A DNA stretch of 64,000 bases from Thelephora terrestris (Eukaryota > Basidiomycota > Agaricomycetes > Thelephorales > Thelephoraceae): contig WIUZ02000008.1 in the NCBI GenBank assembly GCA_015956445.1, positions 62,001 to 126,000 of the forward strand. Reading direction: 5' to 3'. The notes beneath the pieces are model-generated. The model was not told the origin of the DNA and made no database searches. It saw only the letters and a list, made by a program, of their open reading frames with translations. Below are positions 33,441 to 46,896 of this stretch, in pieces. The first letter of the stretch is position 1, and every line of letters begins with the position of its first letter. A program made the position numbers and the translations under genes.

Positions 33441-34704
33441 TCAAGCGGCACCGCATATCGACAATTCCCTCATCTCCTGCAGGACAGCTTCGACCTGAGC
33501 GTCCAACTGACCAGCGGCATAATCTTCCCTGACGGAATCGTCAAAGTACCTCTGCACGCCACTGAGTTTCTCGTAACCCTCTTCCGCGAACTTGCACTGT
33601 ATACGGATCATAGCTTCGAACGAGGGATCGAAGTACGGGACGCGCAAACTGAGGAGCTGAGGGAGTTCGGAGATGAGTTGATCGTTGAGGAGATCAAAGA
33701 CCTCTTTGGCTTCATCGTGTTCTTGCTGAGCTTTGGGAAGTCTTGTCGGGTCGTCACCGGGCTTTGCGAGGGTTTTGTTGAGCTTGCTGCGCGCGGCGTC
33801 GTAATCTAGGAGCTAAAAGAAAATCCCCCAAATGATCAGCCAATGCGAAGTTATGATAAGGGTGCGCGTGTGTGGCCACCCCATCTCCGATGTGGTCACG
33901 GACATCGGGGTTCAGAGTTGCAGGCATGGAGGATAAAGGAAGAGGGGATAGGAGTTATATGGATTGAGTTTTAGCTTACCTTCTTGTTTCGTTTGTTGAT
34001 GTGTTCGTTTATGGTTGGGAAGTGTGCGTTAAGCCTCCCAACTGGTTCCATGATCGTCGTTCGGTACGGTGCGTCCTTGGAAACGCGTTCATGATCAGAA
34101 GAGGTTCTCCGACTTCATCTGGGGGAAAGCGAGGTACCAGTTCTCGTGTGATGCTGTGGTCGAGGTCTTCGAGTGCGCGTTTGTAGGCATTGGCGGCGAG
34201 CGCACCGTCAGACAGCTTATCTGTGGCGTTGTAGAAGATTTCGACCGAGTCTGCTATGCGTGTTTGGGCGGATGCCATGCCTTGCAACAAGGGTGGATGT
34301 CAGAGAGCGAGTGTGTGTGATGGGTGTTGTGAAATGCGTACCTCGGATACCGTCGAGATAGGCTTTACTCTGTTTCTGGAGGGCTGCGCATTCCTTCTCG
34401 TACCTGGGTGGCGAGGAAATATAAGCGGGGAAAGGCGCGATGAGTGTGGTGGGGAACGCACGCCTTGAACTTTGCCTCTTCGTCCGTGAATTCGTGGTCG
34501 ACCGTGCGTTCGATCTGACCTGTCTTTTGCAGAAGCTATAACGAAAAGGGTGGATTTCAGCGGTCCACAGCCCCAGCCCGAGGTGTGGATGTGACGCACG
34601 GTGGTGTTAGCCCTGTTGATCGATTTCTTGAAGCTGGTCCGATTTTTCAATATCTTTTGACTTTTTGATTGCGGGTGATACGGGTACTCACCCAGCCCAG
34701 CTCA
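33441..34704 (-). CDS. HOB3: BAR-domain protein Rvs161/Hob3, 264 aa
   Basis: This N-BAR amphiphysin-like protein bends membrane at endocytic sites and organises cortical actin, usually as a heterodimer with Rvs167. Seven exons: 34704-34691, 34633-34600, 34535-34462, 34403-34342, 34280-34138, 34075-33980 and 33812-33441, giving 265 codons; yeast Rvs161 is 265 residues. The first exon has only 14 nt (MSWAG). Family blocks are QKTGQIERTVDHEFTDEEAK, MASAQTRIADSVEIFYN, LSDGALAANAYKRALEDLD, EPVGRLNAHFPTINEHINKR, LLDYDAARSKLNKTLAKP and RVPYFDPSFEAMIRIQCKF. There is no SH3 domain, as expected for Rvs161. Its 3' end converges on the RS-rich gene. Confidence 0.95.
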
Positions 34705-36688
34705 TACCGAAAATCGATCTGGGAGGGTCGGTCGGGGTGGGGGTGTTCGCTGTCGAGTTGTTGCTGCGTTGATCAAAGGGGTGGTGACCGTCTGATAGCC
34801 AATTCCGTTGATCTCCCCGGCTCTCTCGCTTGCACTCCGTCCAGGTCCCCGACCCTCTGCTTCACTCCCCGTCCTCGTCGTCTAACGTCACGGGGAGAAA
34901 TTTACACCCTGACCGTTTCGTGACGTGGTTTCCTTCCCAGCCGTGCTCAAGCCCCCGCTTGCTAATTTTATTTTACTGATTTATCGTGTTTCAGTTCCGT
35001 GCCGAGGGACCAACCGCGGGACCGAGGCCGGTCTCCGCTGGCGAAACACTTTGTTGCGTCGGTATCCCTGAAGCCCTCTGTCAAAGACGACATATCATGA
35101 CGCTGTGGGTGTCAACGGAACACATTCCGTGCGTGTCTAAGGGGTCCGTTCCGAGGACCACCATCGGCACCCCCGCCTCTAGTTCGACAGCGGTGTCACC
35201 GAGCCACTTCACCACCTCCGCTTCTCTCCCGCCCGCCGTCCGAATATCATATTCGTGTCTTCCAGGGTCTCGGAGTTGCGCGCTGTGTCTCCTAGGTGTT
35301 CAGAGAAATATCCGAAGATCGACATTCTTGTTTGCCTTTGGGCTTCCCATCCTTTGATCGCGGACGGAGGTGTGGTACGTGTTGCGTTCGACGGTCGGAA
35401 TGAAGAGCGAGAGCCGCAGCGGACCGGAGTCTCCAAGTCGACAAGCTTTTCGACCGGGTGAATGTATACCGCTAGCGATTGAATGGTTCTGAGACCCTCT
35501 CATTCCAATCATCTAATGGCTTCTCCTTTTCATCTTGGAATGTCAGGCGGGAGTGCACCCCGTGCGAATGTTTTGTTGGTTTTGGGGTAGAACACGTTTT
35601 ACACGCCCGGCGTTCTGGGTGTTCCGTTTCGCGATTCGATAGGGTGGCACCACCCGTTGATGCTCACTCTGGCCACCTGGGGGGGATTCAATGTTGTGAA
35701 GGGTGTTTTCTCGCGCCTGTGACGCTCGTACCGTCTTCCCGGGACCGATTACAGTTTGGAGACCCCCGATGGCTGTTATTCTCGATGTGTACGTACGTCA
35801 GGTCTTCTGCTTTCCATCAGATGCTGCCACGACACGATGCATCCCGGTGACCAGTTGGAGGGTGGTCACCAGCTTGGCATGGGGGGGTTAACATGACCTT
35901 TTTGCGATCAGGTTTCGTGCTGAGGGAATGGGAGCGACGAGTTCGGAGTTAGATCGCACCCGGGTCCTCTGTGTCCTTGCTGATGCGAAGAAGTTTATTC
36001 GCCCGAGCTTTGAGGTGGAGGGTCCTCCACAGGTGGGTGACCTTTCTCGTACGATCAAGTCTAAGCTGAACACTGGGGAACTGTTCCAGGGGTTGACCCT
36101 TGGGCTTGAGCGTTCGGATCAAGGAAGACGGTCCGGGGGAAGTTGAGGGGGGGGGGTATTTTTTTTACGTTAGCGTTGGACGGGAGTCTGTTTTGGTTTT
36201 TAATCTCGATTGAAACTTGAGTTCGGACGTGTGGTTTCGTATCCATTGTAAGACTTTCTAAGAGAGTAACTAGGGGCGCTTCAAGTCAAAACCCTCCGTC
36301 CACGGCTAACCCGTTCCGAGTATTTTATTACTCAGGAGGGCCGAAGAGGAGGAGGAGAGGGTTGGTCGTTTCCGATTCACGCGTGGCAGCCACGTGCCAG
36401 AATTTGAAACAAAGGCATCAAGCAGATCTCCTAGGATCTCCCTTCTCTCACCCAAATCTCACCGGTCGTACCCCCTTCGTTTCTTCTCTCTTCAGATGCG
36501 TCTTTTTTGACCCCCTCCCCCCTCTTCTCACTCTCGGCCCGTGTTCCCCATTCTTCTCCTTACACATTCGCAACTCCGACCCTCTGCACCAGTTCTTCGG
36601 ATACTGAACTTCCCCACCAACCTCTGTGGACCCGGTCGTATCAGCGTAACCAACACCCCCTTGGTCCTTCGCATCGTTTGCGGTCGGA
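34705..36688. other. Long divergent intergenic region
   Basis: Nearly 2 kb separate HOB3 from the next start. Two segments begin alike after a possible acceptor: TCAGTTCCGTGCCGAGGG near 34991 and TCAGGTTTCGTGCTGAGGG near 35909. A frame from 35928 to 36146 (DAKKFIRPSFEVEGPPQVGD) looks mildly protein-like. I cannot build a gene. From 36420 the strand is pyrimidine-rich, as in many fungal leaders, and probably belongs to the promoter and 5' UTR of the 36.7-kb gene. Confidence 0.35.
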
Positions 36689-39600
36689 ATGCCTCATCGT
36701 CAACCTCTGGCTACTCTCGATCCTCAATCTGCACACTCTTGGTTTACAGAAGACATGAGCAACTCTCCGTCCACTTCTAGAATTCCTCTAGATCCCAAGG
36801 ACGCCGCAACGAATCGGTTTGGGAGACAGATCGTATCTCGCGGCTCTATTGGTGATGAGGGTGCCCCCATCCAGTCCGCGTCCTCCTCCAGGAAGAACTC
36901 CCTCGCACAGTGAGTCTTGGTGACCTCCGGATACCTGGTTGCACACCCGGACGTTTCGGATGCGTACTGACTGGTTGGCATGACAGAAACCTTTCAAGCA
37001 TCTCTCTCGGTCGCAACGAATCGAGACGTGCTTCGTTAGCTTCTTCGGTTTCGACCCGGAGAGCTTCTGTCCCCACCATCCTCCTCAAAGGTTCCCCCAC
37101 CACCGCCATGTCGCCATCCCTCCCCCAAATCACGCACTCGGCGTACATTAACAACGATGAGCTCTATTCCGGCCTCATGACCTATTCTTTCGGTGCCCCA
37201 GGAATGACCCGTTCTTCTACTCCGGACTCTGACATTCCAGAACCCAACCCGCAATTCCGGTACGCGGAACGACACCAGCGTCCCCGTAGATCTCTTTCGT
37301 CAGTTCCGACGCCTAGGGACGAAATGGAAATTGACGAGGCTGAGATTTCTCGGCACAGCAGAGCAAAGATGCGGGCGATCGATGATGGAGGGAGGAGGCC
37401 TTCGTTGCCCAAGAACCCGTCGTCCCCACCTTCGCACCCACCCCCACTGTCCGTGCGAACCTCTTCCGACGTGTCTTATCGGAGCGAGCCTTCGTCAATC
37501 GATCATACCATGGACGATCGATCCTCCACATACACCTTCGGTGTTCCAGCGATGTATCATCATTCTGACTCAGAGCAATCCAGCTATCTGGACGAAGAAC
37601 CGTTAGACCAACTTTCTACTTCTCCCATCACATTTGCCTATACCCCACCAGGAGCTGGAGACGATGACGAAGCTAGACGAAATTCGTTTGTCGTTCCTAT
37701 AGGTCACGATTTTCAGCTGAGGCGAGGGAGCATACCGATGGCCATCCCTGACACTCCACGGCAGGACAGTCGAACGGAGATTATCTCTCGCGACGAAATC
37801 CAGGCGATGAGGAAGATGAGCAGGAGTTTGGACGATGATATAAATTCTCTTGGTTTGGGGGAATCTTCTAGCATCGAACACCCGGGTGGAAGCGCGAGGA
37901 GCGAACCCATGAGCAAGGCTGATTGGAGCAGCTTTCAACAGTCGATTGAGTCTAGGACGACACCCACCCTTCACTCGCTCCGACGGTTATCTACTCAGGA
38001 AGGTGAGGAGGAGGATAACCCTAACGCGTACATGGGGCTGGACCTTGCGTATATCCTTGGGTCTGGCGGGGACGGCGGACCCAGGAACTCTTGGTCTGCT
38101 GAGTCTTTCGTCCAACGCCCACCGTCTGTCGCACACGCTACTGGTGGATTTGGAGCCTTTGGAATCTCGTTCGGCCGGGACGTCGATCGGAGACCTTCTG
38201 TGGCGACCGCCGGCGAGGATACATTCTTGCGGCACCTTCAGCACAACGACGCGAACTACGCGCTTCGATTGGAAGAGTGGACGTTTGGCAAGGAAAAAGC
38301 TGATGCCCCTGGTCTGAGATTGAGCGGCTTGACTGCCGGTGGCGTCGTCGCGCCTACCATTGGGCCTGGAACGTTTGAGATATGGAGGTGTCATGTGGCG
38401 GGGAGGCTCAATGTGGAGAGGGTGGCTTTACAATGTTCGTTCTCCGATCCGGTTGCTTCCGTTTCCATTCTTTCTTCTTGGAAACATCGTGCTGGCCGCT
38501 AATTTCTCTTCCCCTCTACGGACTTTCGTTGTCTGCTTAGCCGAACCGCCAAAACCCCCTCAACATCGGATGGTTATCAAGCACATACCAGATCCGTACT
38601 CCGTGAACCGCCGCGGTGGTCCGGGAGTCATCGTACACAAACACTCCCAGGCGAAGGCGTTCTCCATTTTCCGATGGCACGGTCTCTTCAAGCAGAAGCA
38701 AGCTCAAAAACCTGGTCAAGGTGCCCGGCATCTAGACACTAGCCAATCGATTCTGCTCGCTACGAAGAACGTTCAAGAACAATACACGAGTACCAAAACC
38801 ACCGGGCGATTGAAGACCCACGGGCTTCTTGAGGAACGGTCGACTCCAACGCCTTCGCAGCATCCACCGAGCGAGGGCAGCGCGGACGGTGGTTCACAGC
38901 TGGGTGGATCGGGAGGGTCCATTCGTCGTTCACGCAGTCATAGTTTGGTCAGGAAAGATAAGGGAAAGGCGAAAAACCTTCAGAAAGAGGAGAAAAAGAG
39001 GAAGGAAAAAGAGAAGGAAAGAAAAAAGAAGAAGGATAGTGCGGGGAGCCAGACGAGCAGCAGGGAGGGACCTCCGGCCGCCTCCAAGGATGGCTTTTGG
39101 TCGAAGTTGCCCGGAAGGCACAGTGCTACGCCGAGTTCTTCGATTCCGCCTCTTTCGAACAACCCCGTTGCGTCTGGTTCTGGTGCTACGACTGACCAAT
39201 CGACTACCAGCACATCGCATTCCGCGACATCGACCCCGACGAGTACCGCCAACTCGAGTCCTGTTATTCCGGAGGACTTGGGTCCCTCCTCGACACTTGC
39301 AAGGTCACCGCCACAGCCACGGATACCTTCCTCGTCATCACAGTCCTACCGTGTGTTCCGACCGGGCTCTGAAGAAGACGAGGATGACGATGACATCGAT
39401 GAATACCACGTCCCGGTACAAAAGCGAAGCCACGCCGAGATCTACGCGTCACTCCCCCCTCTGCACCACGAACAAGCGAGGAGCATGCTACGATCGAACC
39501 ATCCCTCGATTGTACACAGTTCGCGGCCAAGGCTTCCGAAAATCTTCCTCAGAAAGGGTGGCTACCCGTCTGATTGGCGTCCGAGTTCCCCGACGACCAA

Positions 39601-40396
39601 CGTAGTCTCAGCCCGCGTTCCTTGGATGTTGACGAACAACTCGAACAGCCAGGAGGGACAGATCGTGATGTCGAATCTGAGCGACAATTTCGGTGCGGTA
39701 GGACTGGTACCCCCTCGGCCGATTCCCCAGCGTCCGGTAAATAAACCGAAGGAAAAGAGTTCTGACGCTCTCGTTCTTCCTGTTCCCGACGACTCGGTGT
39801 ACATGTTGCTCCCTCTGTTCGCTGGAGAAACGGATCCTGAGTATCAGCCGGAGGATATGACTCAATACGAGGTTCCGCTGGAGTCGAGAAAGTACCTCCT
39901 CGTCTACTACGTGCCTTTCGATAAACGGATGGATGGCGCGAGCAGGAAGAAGGCCGAGCCACCGACTTTGTCGCAGTCTGTCACTCAGAGGGCGAAGAAC
40001 AAGATGGTGTTCTTGAACTCGTTCCGGGTCTCTGCGCATCTGATGTCCTACCAAGATTTCAAAGGCTCTGGTATCCGACTTCCTGCAACCGGTCTCTCAG
40101 TAACCGGACCTCTCACCCAAGCTCAACCTCCAAACGTCGAACCGGAAATGTATCGGGACCCGATCGCGCTCGCGCAATGCTCGAAACGGGACAACGGGAT
40201 CGAGTTCTTGCCCGAGGGTTTGCACAAGCTTGGGCTGTGTCACGCGGAGCGGGTCGAGCAGATCGTGGACCCGGAGGATTTTGACGATGACGACGATAAG
40301 GTGGAGTACCGGTTTGAGTTGAGCGCGCTGGGAAGAGCAGTTGTGGAGATGGCTTGGGTTGGCGCGATGGCTGTCACGAGTTTTGGGACGACGTAA
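36689..40396 (+). CDS. Conserved-looking protein of unknown function, 1174 aa
   Basis: Three exons, 36689-36909, 36987-38434 and 38541-40396, sum to 1175 codons. The second join restores a smooth sequence (RLNVERVALQ then SEPPKPPQHRM), so two overlapping open frames are one gene. Most of the protein is disordered and Ser/Pro-rich with acidic patches. A Lys/Glu-rich stretch (KGKAKNLQKEEKKRKEKEKE) lies near the middle. Ordered blocks are WTFGKEKADAPGLRLSGL...GTFEIWRCHVAGRLN before the second intron, FSIFRWHGLFK after it, and the C-terminal VYMLLPLFAGETDPEYQPED...SRKYLLVYYVPFDKRM...NSFRVSAHLMSYQDFKGSGI. I know no named family with these blocks. A signalling or scaffold role is only a guess from composition. 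Confidence 0.75.
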
Positions 40397-41917
40397 CAGT
40401 GGGGTTTCCCTTCCACTTCCCTTCCCCTTTCGTTTTTACGTGTGGTTCCGATGGACCTGTTCTTGCGTGTTGCTCGGATCTCTGGTGTTTTCGTGCATGC
40501 TTCGTCCGTTCCCCCCATATCTCCCCCCCTCTCCTTCTCCTTCCCTGCCCAACCAAACCCCGGGCCCATCGCGTCTCCCTCCCAGTCTCGTTTTCCTTTC
40601 ATTCATTCATGTGTTTTTTGTTTGTCTCCACCTCGCCTTATTTGTGTAGCCTAGGCTTGCTATTTTCACTCTCCCTCCCCTCTCCGCATTCGCGATAAAA
40701 CTGTTTTTTTTTCCTTAATTTTTTTCGTGTAGTCTTTTTTCTACATTCAAAATATCCCTCCTCCCACCCATATCCCGCATATCATCCCTGGCATTCTCAA
40801 CTTTTGAACCCGCCCCCCATCCTCCCTCATCTCGGCCTTTTGCATCGTTTTTTTGTTTCGATTCCACCATATATATACTAGCATTCTACCCAGCCAGCTC
40901 CTCGAGCTGAATCATTTCGATCGCGCGACACCATCCTTTCTTGCCTCTCGCGGTCCTCCTCTCCCCCCACCTCCCTTCTCACGTATTCTCATACACATTT
41001 TGCAGCATGCACAGACAGGTTTCTTTCTCCTACCCTACACACACATATGTACCTTTTCTTCTATCGTTCGCTCTCTTTCTCTTCCCCACCTTATCCGCGG
41101 TTTGTTTTGTTTTTTTCTTTGTCGGTTTTTTTTTGTTTGGTATTAGAGGCCGGAATGTTGAACTGCGTGTATTTTTTTCTCTCCCCCTGTGGATTTATGC
41201 ATATGTGTCTACTTGGCCGTTGAATGAAGAGATGATTGCGATCGTCCTGGTTAGTACCCCAACAAAAAGCGAGCGGAGTACGTGTGGTGAGGGGACGGCG
41301 CAACAGGCTTGGAGATGTCTTGCCACACGCAACCATTCCTCCCCTCAAGAGCGTGGTTTATGGTTGTGCGAGAGCTTTTGGGTCCGACTCTGTGGGCGCG
41401 CAGGATTACGGCGACATGTTTTGGAGCAACCGATAAGCGGGGGAACACAGGCCGATGTTGGTAGGCTTGCAAAAGTAAGGTCGCCGCCGCCGGGAAAAGG
41501 CAAATACCATACGTTCTCTGTATGCTGCTGTTGTGCAATCTGGTGGGCCGCTGCAACCTCCTTTTGGTCTGGCAGCCCAAGTCACTTGGGAGCTGATTGT
41601 AATTGTCTACCACACAGGTAAATTGTTGTCGAGTGAACGCGCCACGCAAAGCATCCCCCCGCTCTGAACTGCTCTGAATCAGTGAATTCAAGGCCGGTTC
41701 CAGCCGGGCGCCACGCGTTTCGGAACGGAGGAAAAGGTCACGTGACTGAAGGTCAATTTTGAGCCTCGAGTCGATCAAATTAAAAGAGTAGAGCCTGCTT
41801 CTTCACCACCCCTTCCAGTTCGTCTTCGAATCCGCGTTCGCTCTTCGTCCAATTCTCGACTATTTTTGCGCCTCTCTTCATTCGAGAGAAAGAGGTATCC
41901 GAAAGAACCCCAGAGAG
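40397..41917. other. Terminator/leader region between two plus-strand genes
   Basis: The first 700 bp are T- and C-rich, fitting the 3' UTR of the upstream gene. A TATATATAC stretch near 40868 precedes more CT-rich DNA. The part up to 41917 should hold the PRMT1 promoter. An open frame on the minus strand (41778-41251) has no recognisable features. Confidence 0.45.
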
Positions 41918-43750
<1,833 letters not shown>

Positions 43751-44075
43751 TTAATACGCCCACGTGTACATCACTAGAATACCACGTAGTAGATGTAGTT
43801 CACCGTTATGCCACTGTGTCGGTGTTCGGACGTCTATCAGCGCGATCAGCCGGCGCAGCCGACTCGGCGGCCGAGAGACTTGATCGGCTCCTCTCGTCAG
43901 CGCCTCGGCATTCCACCCCGCGTTGCTCTGGCCGCAGTGGCTGCGGAGGGACCAGGCTTGACTGCGCTCCTCTCTCGGCTGTGAGAAGTTCGGCACCCTT
44001 CCTTGTATAAAACCACCACCGAACACGTTGTCGATGATCCTCAGCCCCAGCAACAACAAGCAGACGTTAAACACA
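43751..44075 (+). promoter_or_regulatory. Intergenic region with TATA box for the BRI3-like gene
   Basis: TATAAAA at 44006-44012 lies 64-70 bp upstream of the start codon at 44076, and a CCAGCAACAACAAG-type leader follows. The upstream part is rich in CAGCCG and CGGCCG words. No gene is seen. Confidence 0.55.
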
Positions 44076-44779
44076 ATGGGCGGTCAAGTGAGTCCTTGGT
44101 CGTGAGTTTCGGGCTTGGTGGTCACTCATCGACATCCTTGGATTATAGCGGGATAACGTTTCTCAATCATACGCTGATACTCCCCCCACTTACGAGGTTG
44201 CTGTTGAAGAGAACAATGGTGCGTGTGGCTATCGAGTGAGAGGGGTGGTGTGATTGCTAACCTTTGTCGTTCATCTCGAAAGGCATCGCTCGGGTTCAGC
44301 GACAATCTCGGGATCAGAAAATCTCTCCCCAAGCTCAAGAGCCGGTAACGGCCTATCAGTCCTACCCATCCAACAAGCACCCGGTGGCGGGACCGAGCGT
44401 CCCAAGTATGCCCCAGACGAGGGTATACCATTACGTCAACCCGAACAACGGGAACCACATCACCTCGCTCTTACCCCCTGATCACCCGGAAATGGTGTGT
44501 CTGCAGCGAGGTTCGCACGTTGAGAAGACAAAGTTTGGTTTCCTCGGTGAGTGGGCTGTTTCTTGTTTGCGACCTTATGAGGCGGTGTCTCGAGGATCAT
44601 GAGTAATGAGTCGTTGCTTATGCTGGTTCCGTTCTGCAGGTATCATAGCGGCGATCGTTTGGTTTCCGTTGGGGATTGGGCTGTGTCTGTTGGACAGGAC
44701 CGTTACCTGTAAACGGTGTGGCGCTGTGATCAAGGGACGGCCTGGGATTCACCTCGGTGGCTCGAACGGGAGGAGATAG
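44076..44779 (+). CDS. Small BRI3/LITAF-like membrane protein, 161 aa
   Basis: Four exons, 44076-44087 (12 nt), 44149-44218, 44283-44546 and 44640-44779, sum to 162 codons. The N-terminal two thirds are polar and rich in Pro, Gln and Asn (SYADTPPTYEVAVEENNG). The C-terminus reads HPEMVCLQRGSHVEKTKFG, then a single hydrophobic segment IIAAIVWFPLGIGLCLLD, then TCKRCGAVI. The order, a short cytosolic block, one membrane-associated helix and a CxxC knuckle, matches animal brain protein I3 and is close in style to LITAF domains, which sit on late endosomes and lysosomes. Location and role are inferred from that resemblance. A TATA box stands 64 bp upstream. Confidence 0.7.
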
Positions 44780-45465
44780 GCACTTAGTCGAAGTTCCCCC
44801 CGTTCGCGAACCCGTGGCCGTTCTTCTCCCTGTCTCCCTGTGTTTTTTTTTGAGCCTCTCGTTTGTACCTTTTGTGTATCTCATCTCTCTTTGCCTCCCT
44901 GGATCCATATTTATCACGACTCTACGACGGTTTTTGTCCCTCAACGGTTCGTTCTTCAAGGCATTCCCTGTCCATTTGTTGTGTCATGCTCTCTCTTTAC
45001 ATGGTTCTAAAACCTCTACGGACGTAGTGTGTTACTGAAAGTCGTGCTATTCGACGCGCCGTGCTCCAGTGAATAATACTAAGTCCAAACATTTGAAAGA
45101 TTAATGATACTTGAAAAGCAAAATGAAAGACAGGGATCGACGATACGCAATGTCGACCGAAACAAGCAGGCGGTGCAACGAAATAAAAGTACAACGAAAT
45201 AAAAAAGGATCAGCAATTGTGGGAAGTAAATAGATAGGATAGAGAACGGGTCGAAAGTCGAAAAAGAAATGGGGGGGGAAAGTGTGTTCATGGAACAGAT
45301 AATCATCCTAATTCTTCAACGTTGTGGCTGAGGTGCAGAAATCACCAAGAGACTCGGGGGTGCACAATCCAGGTCGCCGATGTACCGTGGTAAACGCAGG
45401 AAGAGCTTGTACCTATTTTCACAAGAAAGATAGTGGGAAGCTACGGTTCTACTGACTCCGAAAAG
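44780..45465. other. 3' flank, no gene
   Basis: T-rich sequence follows the BRI3-like gene, and A-rich sequence (AAATAAAAAAGG near 45197) lies ahead of the convergent kinase relic. No coding signal is seen. Confidence 0.45.
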
Positions 45466-46896
45466 CTATTCACCGATAAGCCATTTCATGAGGGCCTTGA
45501 AGAAAACCTCGTCATGCGCTTTCTCCATGACTTGCCACCTCTCCAAACCAAGCTTCCCATCAAGAACGAGACAAGGAGAATATCGAGATTGTTGATGTTT
45601 GCCAACATAGTCAAAATCGACCAAGAAAACGCGATCACCTTCATGCGAATAATATGTGTTCTGCACGCGGAGGTTACCAAAGACGAGGTCCTTTGAGTGA
45701 AGCAGCTCCTGGGCCTTCTTGAGGGTATCGCGGACGACTTCAGCCTTCAGCAAATACGGGACGGGAGACGGTCGAAAGAAGCGGTGTAGGGGGGTGGCGT
45801 TTGACAAGTATTCCATGACGACCATATTTAGGCCACCGAGAACGCATTGGCAAGAGTACAGAGACGGGGAAAGTGGAGAATCATGTTCGGCGAGCAAATA
45901 AATTTGACCAAAAAAACCTCGGTCGAGGTGCTATCTGTGGAGCTACAGGCACGGTTCGCAAGGTATTGCGTGAGACTCGTTAGCCTGGTCAACAACGGCG
46001 AGTTGAGTGCCGCTCGCGCGATCCACCTTGGTGAAGAACTCGAGCCGTGGCATCTGTGTCTGGTTCTCCGGTGGGGCTTGGGTACATAACGTTGGGATGC
46101 GCTCAGGTTTGAGATTTCTGTAATAAAAGGAGAGTGCATCTGTACATTCTCGTAGCGCCATGAACATACGTGCAACGCGGAGAACATTTGCCGAGCCATG
46201 CGGCCCAAGGTGAAGGTCGATGGACAGCAGCTTGTCCGCGTATATGGCATCAGTATAGGTGGCGGTCGAGACCACGATGCAGTTCCCTGCCATGGTTAGC
46301 AGAACGACGGGAAAGTTTGAGCGCGAGGTAAAACGGAAGTACTGTCCCAATCCGACTGTGGGTGAATTAGCTGCAGTGCCACCGACGGAAGGGGAGGGGG
46401 ACGATACTTGATGTTTGATAAGCTTCTCATATACAACCAAATTCTGCAGAAACGGGTCTCCTCCCAGGCCCGGCTCATTCTTCAACTCAACTCGAAAATC
46501 AGACACGCAAAAGCCCATTCCAGCGCGCCAAAACACCTGCTGGCTTGGCTTTCCCATCCGCTATTGGGATTCGCCATTTAAACTCTTGTCTGAGGAAAGT
46601 CGACAAGAGTTCCTTCATCTCCTTCCCCCTCTTACTCTCGTTGCCAAAGAAGGTCGTAGCAGCGGTGGCGAGCTGAAAGGCAGTGTTTACACACACTTTG
46701 TTTGGTGTAAGCTTCTCCAGATGTTCGAGATTGCTCTATTCACTCAGTGGGTGGCGTACTCTGGGAAAAGGAAAACAAGCTGGTCAAGGAGGTCTTGCAC
46801 AGACGCCTTCGAATCTAACGAAATACGCTGTACGGAATCGGAGTGGTGGACCTCAGGGTGAGGGTAGGCGACGATATAGTCATAGGTAGAGGCCAT
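45466..46896 (-). pseudogene. Decayed FunK1-like protein-kinase-like gene
   Basis: Family blocks lie in the right order on the minus strand but in changing frames. They are a start at 46896 (ASTYDYIVAYPHPEVHHSDS), RVELKNEPGLGGDPFLQN, IVVSTATYTDAIYADKLLS, DLHLGPHGSANVLRVARMFM, VFLVKF (the lysine strand), LLAEHDSP, the hinge MVVMEYL, the catalytic loop VFGNLRVQN and the metal loop VFLVDFDYVG. I recall this architecture from Agaricomycete FunK1-like kinases with N-terminal extensions. At least two frame changes are needed: one before VELKNEPG and one or more between VDQANESHAIP and LLAEHD. The catalytic-loop residue that is usually Asp reads Asn. It is therefore probably dead. Confidence 0.65.

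Noticed and set aside
38829-39605. 258-codon Arg-rich plus-strand frame
   Set aside because: It is the shifted frame of the 1174-residue gene, produced by its Ser/Pro/Lys codons.
36910-40396. Two separate overlapping genes (36910-38502 and 38339-40396)
   Set aside because: A GTTCGT donor at 38435 and an acceptor before 38541 join them in phase with a continuous sequence, so one gene is simpler.
41251-41778. 175-codon minus-strand frame upstream of PRMT1
   Set aside because: It lies in the expected promoter/leader of PRMT1 and has no family features.
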